From positions 354,366-418,365 of the forward strand of contig NZ_JADIVZ010000003.1 of the NCBI RefSeq assembly GCF_015319165.1: a DNA stretch of 64,000 nucleotides, given 5' to 3'. Shown piece by piece: positions 34,355 to 45,973 of this stretch. The DNA comes from Nocardioides acrostichi. Its GTDB lineage: Bacteria > Actinomycetota > Actinomycetes > Propionibacteriales > Nocardioidaceae. Position 1 is the first letter of the stretch. Each line of letters begins with the position of its first letter. The position numbers and the translations under genes are program-made. The notes under the pieces are model-generated. The model was given only the letters and a program-made list of their open reading frames with translations, was not told the DNA's origin and did not search any database.

Positions 34355-34540
34355 TTTCTTTACTGTCGTTTGATCCCAATCGTGGGCAAAACGGCCCCAC
34401 AGAATGCAGTTTTCGACCAAACGTGGGTCGGCCGGCCGGCCCCCCGAGGCGTCGCTACGGCGCGTCGACTCGCGTAACGGGAGTGACTGCTGGTACAGAT
34501 GTTTCCGGAGTCCTGCCCACTTCCCCGAGGACGGTCCGTG

Positions 34541-34705
34541 ATGAAGAAGGCGATCCCCGCACTGCTGGCGGTGTTCGTGCTGTTCTGGCTGTTCACCGAC
34601 CCCAAGGGGCTGGCCGATGTTGCGAGCAGGGGTGGCTCCGCCGGCCTCAGCTTCGCCAGCGACATGGGCACCGCGGTCATCGACTTCGTCGACGAGCTCG
34701 CCTGA
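34541..34705 (+). CDS. Small membrane protein, conserved-looking, function unknown
   Basis: A 54-residue protein: Lys-Lys start, one hydrophobic helix (IPALLAVFVLFWLF), then a polar stretch ending VIDFVDELA. ATG 34541 has GAGG about 10 bp upstream; an adjoining in-frame GTG at 34538 is possible. It lies 19 bp before the PH-domain gene, so the two are probably co-transcribed. The preceding 186 bp (34355-34540) are AT-richer than the surroundings and likely hold the promoter; I see no other gene there. Confidence 0.65.
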   Translation: MKKAIPALLAVFVLFWLFTDPKGLADVASRGGSAGLSFASDMGTAVIDFVDELA

Positions 34706-34724
34706 GGCCGACGGTGAACCACCG

Positions 34725-35246
34725 GTGAGCGTGCTGACGCGCGTCACCGACCCCCACATCGGGCGGCACCTGCTGCGCGACGAGGGCGAGGTGATCGTCG
34801 ACGAGGTGATGCACCACTGGGTCGCCTACGTGCGTCCGGCGTGCGAGGCGATCGTGGCGTTGGCGGTGCTCGTCGCCGTGCCCTGGCTCCCGGTCGACCT
34901 GGCCTGGCTGCCGATGCTCGTGGTGTTCGCCCTGGCCGCCCACGCCGCGTGGAAGGCGGTCGACGCCAAGCGCGACCGGTTCGTCATCACGAACATGCGG
35001 GTCTTCCGGGTGCACGGTGTGTTCGCGACGCAGCTGTCGACGATGCCGCTGACCCGCATCCTCGACATCACGGTCGCCAAGCCCCTGCACGGCCGGCTGC
35101 TCGGCTTCGGCCACTTCGTGTTCGAGTCCGCCGCGCAAGAGCAGGGGCTGCGCGACGTCCGGTACGTCTCGCGCCCCGACGAGCGCGATCTCACGATCCA
35201 GCGGGTCGTGCAGCGCGCCGGGCTGCGTGGCCCACGCGTGAACTGA
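34725..35246 (+). CDS. PH-domain (bPH2/YdbS-like) membrane protein
   Basis: A 173-residue protein with two hydrophobic helices at about 33-73 (CEAIVALAVLVAVPWL and LPMLVVFALAAHAAW). They are followed by a bacterial PH-like domain (KRDRFVITNMRVFRVHGVFATQLSTMPLTRILDITVAKPLHGRLLGFG), a pattern typical of bPH2 proteins. The start is GTG 34725 (or GTG 34731), with no clear RBS. The molecular role of bPH2 proteins is largely unknown. Confidence 0.8.
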   Translation: MSVLTRVTDPHIGRHLLRDEGEVIVDEVMHHWVAYVRPACEAIVALAVLVAVPWLPVDLAWLPMLVVFALAAHAAWKAVDAKRDRFVITNMRVFRVHGVFATQLSTMPLTRILDITVAKPLHGRLLGFGHFVFESAAQEQGLRDVRYVSRPDERDLTIQRVVQRAGLRGPRVN

Positions 35247-35274
35247 TCGGCAGCGCCTTCCTAGGATGGGCCGC

Positions 35275-36213
35275 ATGACGCAGCAGCCGTTCTCCCGCCC
35301 AGGCGCCCTCGACCTCTCCGCGCTCAAGCGGCCCGCTCCCAGCCAGCCCGCGCCCGGGGCGCCGGGTAGTGGCGCCCCCGCAGGCGGGTCGGCCTACTCG
35401 CTGGCCGTCGACGAGCAGAACTTCCAGGAGGTCGTCGAGGCGTCGATGACCGCGCCCGTGCTGCTCGCCTTCTATTCGGCGAGCCGGATGCCGGAGAGCA
35501 AGCAGATGGCCGACGACCTCGCCACGGTCGCCGGCGAGTACGACGGGCGCTTCCTCGCTGGTCTCGTCGACGTCGACGCCGCGCCGGCCATCGCACAGGC
35601 CGTGCAGTTGCCGTCGGTGCCCTACGTGCTGGCCGTGCTCGACGGTCGCCCGCAGCCGCTGCTCCAAGACGCACTCGGCCTCGACGAGCTGCGCTCGGTG
35701 CTCAACCAGGTGATGCAGCAGCTCACCACGCAGGGCATCACCGGCCGGCACCAGCCACGCGGCGCCGCTCCCGCAGAGGGCGCGGACGACGAGCCGGGCG
35801 TCGACCCGCGTTACGCCCCCGCGCAGGACGCCCTCGAGGCGGGTGACATCGACGCTGCGGTCGCCGAGTACCACAAGCTCGTCGACGCCAACCCGGCCGA
35901 CGTCGAGGCCGCCGCGGGCCTGGCGATGGCGAAGGTGCTCCAGCGCACCCAGGGCGTCGACTTGAACACCGCCCGCGAGGCGGCGGCGGCCAACCCCGAC
36001 GACGTCGACGCCCAGACCCTGGTGGCCGACCTCGACATGCTCGGCGGCCACGTCGACGACGCCTTCAACCGACTGGTCGACCTGGTCCGCCGAACCTCCG
36101 ACAAGGAGCGCACCCGGGCCCGCGAGCACCTGCTCGGCCTCTTCGCTGCCGTCGGCAACGACGATCCGCGGGTGCTCAGGGGCCGGCAGAACCTCGCCTC
36201 GGCGCTGTTTTGA
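35275..36213 (+). CDS. YbbN/CnoX-like co-chaperone: thioredoxin fold without CXXC plus TPR
   Basis: A 312-residue protein. Residues about 45-150 are a thioredoxin-like domain (AYSLAVDEQNFQEVVEASMTAPVLLAFYSAS), but the CXXC is absent: the active-site loop reads SASRMPESK. Residues about 175-310 are TPR/TPR-like helices (ALEAGDIDAAVAEYHKLVDANPADVEAAAGLA, then the TPR_20-type C-terminus). E. coli YbbN/CnoX has the same layout and works with GroEL and DnaK. Loss of both cysteines rules out disulfide chemistry, leaving a holdase or adaptor role. ATG 35275 has TAGGA upstream and gives the N-terminus MTQQPFSRPGALDLSAL. Confidence 0.88.
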   Translation: MTQQPFSRPGALDLSALKRPAPSQPAPGAPGSGAPAGGSAYSLAVDEQNFQEVVEASMTAPVLLAFYSASRMPESKQMADDLATVAGEYDGRFLAGLVDVDAAPAIAQAVQLPSVPYVLAVLDGRPQPLLQDALGLDELRSVLNQVMQQLTTQGITGRHQPRGAAPAEGADDEPGVDPRYAPAQDALEAGDIDAAVAEYHKLVDANPADVEAAAGLAMAKVLQRTQGVDLNTAREAAAANPDDVDAQTLVADLDMLGGHVDDAFNRLVDLVRRTSDKERTRAREHLLGLFAAVGNDDPRVLRGRQNLASALF

Positions 36214-36215
36214 CC

Positions 36216-36974
36216 ATGCCCGAGCCGATGACCGAGCGCGGCGTCGCCCTGGGCGTGCGCCGCCTGGCGGACGGCGCGTCGTCGTGGCGCACCCGGCCGC
36301 GGTTGATGGTGCTCGGCCTCGTGCCGGCACTGATCGTGCTGGTCATCGTGCTGGCCTCATTCGTGGCGCTCCTGCTCAACCTCACGGGGCTGGCGGACTG
36401 GCTCACCCCCTTCGCCGACGATTGGGGTGCCTCGATGCGCGGCGTCGTCCGGGTCGGCGTGGCGCTGGTGCTGCTGGTGGGCTTCATCGTGATCGCCTCG
36501 GTCACCTTCACCGGCCTCACGCTCGCCGTGGGCGACCCGTTCTACGAGCGCATCTGGCGGGCCACCGAGGCCGACCTAGGTGGCCCGGTGCCCGACGACG
36601 GCCCGAGCTGGTGGCGTTCGGTGCTCGATGCCTGCGTGCTCATGGCCATCGGCCTGGCGTTGACCCTGCTGGTGGTGCTGCTGGGCCTGCTGCCGTTCGT
36701 CGGTGCGGTGGCCGGGGCCGTGCTCGGTACGGCGATCTCGGGTCGGCTGCTCGCGGGAGAGCTGCTCTCACGGCCCCTGGCGGCCCGGGGCCTGGACCGC
36801 AGGGCGCAAGCCGAGGTGCTGCGCCGCGACCGGGGCGCCGTGCTGGGCTTCGGCGTCGCCACCCAGGCCTGCTTCCTCATCCCGCTGGGCGGCATCGCGA
36901 TCATGCCGGTGGCCGTCGTCGGCGCCACCCGGCTGGCCCGCGACCTGCTCGGCGAGGCGCCGCTCAAGAGCTGA
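36216..36974 (+). CDS. EI24/CysZ-like membrane protein
   Basis: A 252-residue integral membrane protein of the EI24 domain family. Helices are at about 30-58 (LMVLGLVPALIVLVIVLASF), 76-108, 130-175 and 205-240. The motif VGDPFYERIW after helix 2 is family-typical. Some EI24 relatives (CysZ) import sulfate, but actinobacterial members are uncharacterised. ATG 36216 starts 2 bp after the stop of the YbbN-like gene, so the pair is almost surely co-transcribed. Confidence 0.85.
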   Translation: MPEPMTERGVALGVRRLADGASSWRTRPRLMVLGLVPALIVLVIVLASFVALLLNLTGLADWLTPFADDWGASMRGVVRVGVALVLLVGFIVIASVTFTGLTLAVGDPFYERIWRATEADLGGPVPDDGPSWWRSVLDACVLMAIGLALTLLVVLLGLLPFVGAVAGAVLGTAISGRLLAGELLSRPLAARGLDRRAQAEVLRRDRGAVLGFGVATQACFLIPLGGIAIMPVAVVGATRLARDLLGEAPLKS

Positions 36975-36977
36975 ACC

Positions 36978-37868
36978 TCAACTCACCAGCAACGCCTCGA
37001 GCAGCGCCGTGAGGCCGGGGGAGTCGGTCAGGCCGGCCCGGTGCACCGCGATCACCTCGCGGGTCGGCTCGGGGTCGGTGAGGCGGACCGCGACCAGGTC
37101 GTCGCCGAGGTCGGCGCGGCCCAGCCGTGGCACCAGGGCGATACCGAGACCGGCCCGCACCAGCGCGAGGTGGGAGTCGAACTCCATGGACTCGTGGGCG
37201 ATGCGCGGCAGCCGCCCAGTGCCGTCGAACATCCGGCGCAGCCACTGCCGGCAGATGGAGTCGGCAGGCGTCGCGATCCAGCCCTCGTCGACCAGGTCCG
37301 CCACCCGCAGCACCCCGGCGTCCGCCAGGTGGTGCCCACGCGGCACCACGACGTCGGCCAGGTCGAGGCAGATGCGCCGCTGTACGAGGTGGTCGGGCAC
37401 GTCGAGCGGGACGTCGCCCCACCGGTGCACGATGCCGAGGTCGCACTGTCCGGCGGCGACGAGGTCGACGGTGTCCCACGGCTCGCGATCGCGCAGGCTG
37501 ATCCGCAAGCCGGGGTGCTCGCGTTGGAGGCGTCCGACGACCGGTCCGATGAGGCCACGCGTCGCGGTCGAGAACGCGGCCACGCGCAGCGAGCCCGCCA
37601 CTGCGCCGGCGCGGGCATGCAGGTCGGACTCCAGGCGCTCGAGGTCGTCGAGCAACACCGACCCCGACTCCACCAGGTATCGACCGTGCTGGGTCAGGAT
37701 CACTCCGCGGCCCAGCCGCTCCAACAGCGCGACGCCGGCCTGACGCTCGAGCCGTTTGACCTGCTGGCTCACGGCGCTCGGGGTGTAGCCCAACGCCTCC
37801 GCGGCGGCGACCACGCTGCCGGTGGCGGCGACGGCGCGGAGGGAGGAGACGGCAGCCAGGTCGAGCAT
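36978..37868 (-). CDS. LysR-family transcriptional regulator
   Basis: A 296-residue regulator. The N-terminal winged HTH is LAAVSSLRAVAATGSVVAAAEALGYTPSAVSQQVKRLERQAGVALLER. The effector-binding domain (periplasmic-binding-protein fold) runs from about 90. It is divergent from an EamA transporter at 37941, with an AGCA-N11-TGCT palindrome between them, the classic arrangement for a LysR regulator and its target. It converges with the EI24 gene, the stops being 3 bp apart. Confidence 0.92.
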   Translation of the reverse strand: MLDLAAVSSLRAVAATGSVVAAAEALGYTPSAVSQQVKRLERQAGVALLERLGRGVILTQHGRYLVESGSVLLDDLERLESDLHARAGAVAGSLRVAAFSTATRGLIGPVVGRLQREHPGLRISLRDREPWDTVDLVAAGQCDLGIVHRWGDVPLDVPDHLVQRRICLDLADVVVPRGHHLADAGVLRVADLVDEGWIATPADSICRQWLRRMFDGTGRLPRIAHESMEFDSHLALVRAGLGIALVPRLGRADLGDDLVAVRLTDPEPTREVIAVHRAGLTDSPGLTALLEALLVS

Positions 37869-37893
37869 GCAGCAAAGCTACATCGTGACGCCC

Positions 37894-37912
37894 AGCATCA
37901 TTCGCTGGTGCT
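37894..37912. promoter_or_regulatory. LysR-type palindrome AGCA-N11-TGCT
   Basis: AGCA (37894-37897) and TGCT (37909-37912) flank 11 bases in the 72-bp gap between LysR and EamA. Outer CGTGA/TCACG halves extend the symmetry imperfectly. The N11 spacing is that of LysR boxes. Confidence 0.4.
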
Positions 37913-37940
37913 TCACGTTTTTCGGCGGCACGCTGGAGCC

Positions 37941-38831
37941 GTGCCCGTTCGCGACAACGTCCTCGCCGCCCTCGTCGCAACAGTGTGGGGGCTGAACTTC
38001 CTCGCCATCGACCGCGGGATGGGTGACGTACCGCCGTTGCTGTTCCTCGCCGTCCGCTTCGTGCTCGTGGCCTTCCCGGCCGTGTTCTGCGTGCCGCGGC
38101 CGGCCGTGTCGTGGCGAGTGCTGGCAGCCGTGGGACTGTTCATGTCGGTGGGCCAGTTCGGGTTCCTCTACACCGCCATCGCGGCGGGCCTCGCCCCCGG
38201 CATCGCGGCCCTGGTACTCCAGGCCCAGGTCGTGTTCACGATCGTCATCGCCGCCGGCGTGCTGCGGGAGCGGCCGACGCGCGCCCAGGTCGTCGGAGTC
38301 TTGCTGGGTGTCGGGGGCCTGACGACGGTCGCCCTCGGCCGGGGTGGCGACGTGCCGCCGGTCGCGCTGCTGCTGTGCCTGCTCGGCGCCCTCTCGTGGG
38401 GCATCGGCAACGTGGTCGCCCGGGCCGCGGCGGTGCCCGGGGGACTGGGGCTGACCGTGTGGTCGGGCCTCGTGGTGCCCGTGCCGGCCCTCGGTCTCGG
38501 CGTGCTGCTCGACGGCCCGTCGGCGATGCTCGACGGCGTGTCGGCGTTCGGGTGGCAGGCGCTCCTCGCCACCGTCTACACCGCCGTACTCGCCTCACTG
38601 GTCGGGTACGGCATCTTCAACTCGCTGCTCGCACGGCACCCCTCGGCCGCGGTGGTGCCGTGGATCCTGCTCGCCCCTGCTGCGGCCATGACGGCGGCCG
38701 CGGTGCTGCTCGGCCAGGTACCGACCCCCGGCGAGGCCGCGGGCGGCGTCCTACTGTTGCTCGGGGTGCTCGTGTGCACTCGGGGCCTGCCGTCCCTCCG
38801 GTTGCAGCGGCGAGAAGGTGCGCGGATCTGA
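37941..38831 (+). CDS. EamA/DMT-family transporter
   Basis: A 296-residue ten-helix transporter with two EamA repeats: the first opens NVLAALVATVWGLNFLAI, the second PVALLLCLLGALSWGIGNVVARAA. The motif GLAPGIAALVLQAQVVFTI resembles RhtA/YdcZ-type amino-acid or metabolite exporters. GTG 37941 gives the expected N-terminus just before helix 1. It is probably activated by the divergent LysR protein. The substrate is unknown. It shares only its fold with the other EamA protein at 16794. Confidence 0.9.
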   Translation: MPVRDNVLAALVATVWGLNFLAIDRGMGDVPPLLFLAVRFVLVAFPAVFCVPRPAVSWRVLAAVGLFMSVGQFGFLYTAIAAGLAPGIAALVLQAQVVFTIVIAAGVLRERPTRAQVVGVLLGVGGLTTVALGRGGDVPPVALLLCLLGALSWGIGNVVARAAAVPGGLGLTVWSGLVVPVPALGLGVLLDGPSAMLDGVSAFGWQALLATVYTAVLASLVGYGIFNSLLARHPSAAVVPWILLAPAAAMTAAAVLLGQVPTPGEAAGGVLLLLGVLVCTRGLPSLRLQRREGARI

Positions 38832-38865
38832 CGCACCGAGGACGTCGGACCCGCGCATGTCCGGC

Positions 38866-39649
38866 TCAGGCCGCCTCGCGGCGTCTGCTGCTCCGCGGCA
38901 GGGCGCCGCTCCAGCCGCCCTGCCGCAGCATCATCGCCACGGCGCTGGCCGTGGCACACGGTTCCCTCATCATCCGCGCGTAACCCAGGCGCTCCGTGCG
39001 GGCCGAGCGGTGGACGGCGATCGCGAGGTCGCGCCGGAGGTCGCGGACGCGGGCCGCGACGCCCTGGCGGAAAAGTCTCCCGTCGAGCTCGACGATCGGG
39101 CCGTAGCCCTCGTACAGCGCATCGCGCGTGGGATCGTCGGCGCACGGCCCCGGCCAGGCGTTCGGAGCGGGTCTGGCCCGTGCCGCATGCCGTGGCCAGC
39201 ACGGCGAAGGCGGCCGCGCCGTCGACGGCGGAGTCCGCGAGATCCACCAGCGCATCCTCCACACGCACTCGCAACGGCCGCGCTGAGGGATGGGGCCGCG
39301 CGGTGAGGTGCGCGACCCGCCGGATGTGCACGCCAGGCAGGCGCCGCACCGTACGCCGGGCATCGATCGCGATCTCGACCCTTCCCTCCGGGGGTCGGGC
39401 AGGGCCGACCGGCCGCCGAGGGCGCCGTCGACGGCGAGCGTGGCCGCCCAGGCCCGCTGGCGCCAGGGGAAGAGGACCGGTGTGGTCGACGAACACCCCG
39501 TCGTGCACACGGGCCAGCGCGCGACGCCGCAGCAGACGCCCGAGGTCGTGGGCGGCGACTCCCATCGCGCGCAGCTGTCGCCGGGTGACCACGCCGTCCC
39601 GGTCGGCTGCGAGGAGGCCCAGCGCGGCGAGGGGCGGCGGGTTCGGCAT
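38866..39649 (-). pseudogene. Decayed AbiEi-antitoxin/DUF559-like gene (frameshifted)
   Basis: No single frame spans the gene. From ATG 39647-39649 one frame encodes an AbiEi-type winged-helix start (LAALGLLAADRDGVVTRRQL, ARVHDGVFVDH). The sequence then moves to a second frame for PWRQRAWAATLAVDGALGG, back to the first for RVEIAIDARRTVRRLPGVHI...VEDALVDLADSAVDG, and again to the second for the vestigial endonuclease-like C-terminus (GPIVELDGRLF...RDLRRDLAIAV, PCATASAVAMMLRQGGW). At least three frameshifts are needed. Intact relatives are common in this phylum, often as multicopy families. A second, more eroded remnant lies at 61631-62100. Confidence 0.75.
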
Positions 39650-39722
39650 GCCGTCACGGTGCCCGATGGTGGTCCTGGGACGCACCCGGTGGATCCCGTG
39701 CCTGCGTACGAACCCGGACCCA

Positions 39723-39757
39723 CGTGGATCTGACGCACTGGGTACGACAGATCCACG
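39723..39757 (-). terminator. Hairpin after the Nudix-fusion gene
   Basis: CGTGGATCTG (39723-39732) and CAGATCCACG (39748-39757) form a perfect 10-bp stem with a 15-base loop, 14 bp beyond the stop at 39772. It could end the glgE-treS-mak-glgB-Nudix transcript. Confidence 0.55.
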
Positions 39758-39771
39758 CCCGATGGTGAGCC

Positions 39772-40539
39772 TCAGCCCCGGCCGGACTCGGTGTAGGCCG
39801 AGCCGCCGGAGTCGACGGCCGCCAGGGCCGCGCGGATGCGGCGAGCGGTGAAGTCGGCGCAGCGTTCGTCGACCTGCTCGAGGGTGCAGAACTGCGCCGA
39901 GCGGATCTCACGGGCCTGCTTGACCACCCCGTCGAGCAGGGACGCCGGGTGCTCGCCGCCGTCGAAGACCAGGCAGAGGGCGTCGTCCCAGCCACCCCAG
40001 GGCGGCAGCCAGTCGGTGAGCAGCAGTCGCTCCGCGGGGAGCTCGAGCGCCAGTTCCTCGGCGACCTCGCGCACCACCGCGGTCTGCGGTGACTCGCCGA
40101 CCTCGACGACCCCGCCGGGCAGATCCCAGTCGGTCTTGTAGGTGAGCTGGCACAGCAGCACGCGCGGCTGGTCACCCCCGGTACGGCGCACCAGCAGCTG
40201 GGAGATGGCCCGCTTGCGCGGCAGGAAGGAGTTGAGCAGGGCCCGGAATGCCCCGGGCTCGTCGACGGGACGGTCGGAGGCCAGCCGTGCGTAGACGATG
40301 CGGTCCTCCGGCTCGCCGCTGACGCTGACCCCGCGCATGACGCCCTCGCGCTGCATGCCCGCCCAGGTGGCGGTGCGCTGGCCGTCGGCGTCGTGGGGGT
40401 CGACGTGAGCCTCGACCCGGTGGTGGTCGACCAGGGCGCGGGCGACCTCGCGGCGCACGTTGTCGATCGGCTCGCCGGGCCGCCAGGCGATGCGGGCCAC
40501 TCCGTCGTCCACGGTGCGGGCGGCGGCCTGGTCAGTCAC
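39772..40539 (-). CDS. GNAT-like/Nudix hydrolase fusion protein
   Basis: A 255-residue protein. Residues about 1-105 resemble the C-terminal half of a RimJ/RimL-type acetyltransferase (RREVARALVDHHRVEAHVDPHDADGQRTATWAGMQREGVMRG), i.e. motif A and B without the full fold. Residues about 110-240 are a Nudix domain with a complete Nudix box, GGVVEVGESPQTAVVREVAEEL (G-x5-E-x7-R-E-V-x-E-E). Nudix enzymes hydrolyse nucleoside diphosphate-linked compounds. It begins 15 bp after the glgB stop, so it may be the last gene of the glucan operon and could act on a sugar nucleotide. That is inference from position only. Confidence 0.85.
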   Translation of the reverse strand: MTDQAAARTVDDGVARIAWRPGEPIDNVRREVARALVDHHRVEAHVDPHDADGQRTATWAGMQREGVMRGVSVSGEPEDRIVYARLASDRPVDEPGAFRALLNSFLPRKRAISQLLVRRTGGDQPRVLLCQLTYKTDWDLPGGVVEVGESPQTAVVREVAEELALELPAERLLLTDWLPPWGGWDDALCLVFDGGEHPASLLDGVVKQAREIRSAQFCTLEQVDERCADFTARRIRAALAAVDSGGSAYTESGRG

Positions 40540-40554
40540 GGCTCCACCCTAGGT

Positions 40555-42755
<2,201 letters not shown>

Positions 42756-42759
<4 letters not shown>

Positions 42760-44200
42760 GGTGCTCCGATCTCCGCGACGGCTTGGAGCGGGATGTCGAC
42801 CCAGGTCGGACGGTTGCGGGTCTCGTAGACGGTCTCGTACACGGCCTTGTCGGCGACGTAGGCGTCGAGCAGCACCTTGTCGGTCTCGCTCATGGCGCCG
42901 TCGCTGTAGGCGACCAGGAAGTGGTTCTTGGCGCGGTTGGCCCACTCCTGCGCCTGGTGGGCGCGCACCTCGGACCCCTCAGGGTCATCGGCCCAGCTGC
43001 GCTCGACGACCCGGCTGGCGTAGTCGAAGGAGCGCAGCATGCCGGCGACGTCGCGCCAGGGGGAGTCGGGCAGCACCCGGTCGGCCAGTGGTCTGGCGGG
43101 CTCGCCCTCGAAGTCCACGATCTTCCAGCCCAGCGAGGTGCGCAGTGTCTGGCCGAGGTGCAGGTCGCCGTGCACGCGCTGCACGGGCAGCTCACCCAGC
43201 GCCGCGACGCGACCGAAGAGGGCGGTCAGCCCGGCCTCGTACGGCGCCAGATCGGACGCCGCCGCGACCGCGGGCGTCAGGCGGGCCGCCATGAGACCGG
43301 CGAGCTCGCGACTCGGCGTCGTACCGGTGCCGACGTGCTCGGCCAGCAGCGCGTGGATGCCGCGCAGTGTCAGCCCCAGACGCGTCGCCTCGCCGGCGAA
43401 GTCGCCGCCGGACTGCGCGGCGTGCGTCTCGGGGTCGGAGAAGAGCGTGCGCACGCTGGCCAGGGCCAGCTCCCAGCCGTCCGAGGCGGTGCGCAGGAAC
43501 TGCTGGAGCATCGCGAGATCCCAGACCTCGCCCCCACCTTCGGCTTCGGAGTCGACCCATTCGACCCACCCGTACAGCGACGCGACGTCGTCGGAGTTCG
43601 CACGGGTCAGCACGTCGTGGATCGCGATGTCGGGGTTGGCACCGGGTGTCACCTTGCGGAACACCTTCATCAGGGCGTCCTCGCCGTAGGCGACCGAGGA
43701 GTTCGACTGCTCTCCCGAGAACAGCGTTGCGCGGGCCTGGAGGTCGAGGTCGTGCCCGGGCAGCCGGTGGAAGGTCAGGCCGCTGTCGGCGTCGACCAGG
43801 ACGCCCTCGGGCGCCGTGGCGGCCGCGTGCAGCGTGCGCTGCCAGCAGGCCATGGCCTCCCGGTCGTGCAGTGCGTCGTAGGCGTGCACCCAGCCGAGCT
43901 CGGGCTCCTCCCACCAGCCGAGGAACGCGTGGTCGAGCCGGGTTTGCGCCTGCGCGTAGCAGGCCAGCGGCACCTGGTAGTGCTCGACGCGGTCGGCGGC
44001 GTCGCCGGGCACGTCGGAATAGGTGACCTCGACCAGTTGGAGCAGCACCGTCGGGCCGCCCTCGACCGTACCGGGCACCGCGCCGATGCGGCGCACGGCG
44101 CTGACCGCGAACGGTCGGCCCTTGCCGCCGAACCAGCGCGTGCGGCCGAGGTAGTCGACCAGGGTCTGCGGGTCGATGGGCGGGATGGCGGGGGGCGTGG

Positions 44201-44204
<4 letters not shown>
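42756..44204 (-). CDS. mak: Maltokinase
   Basis: Phosphorylates maltose to maltose-1-phosphate with ATP, providing the GlgE substrate. It has 482 residues, family length. The N-terminal cap contains [12 protein letters not shown]. The aminoglycoside-phosphotransferase-like fold has the catalytic loop [14 protein letters not shown] (HGDLHLGQ) and the metal motif [12 protein letters not shown] (DFE). GTG 44202-44204 overlaps the treS stop by GTGA. In some actinobacteria Mak is fused to TreS; here the genes are separate but translationally coupled. Confidence 0.95.
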
Positions 44205-45969
<1,765 letters not shown>

Positions 45970-45973
<4 letters not shown>

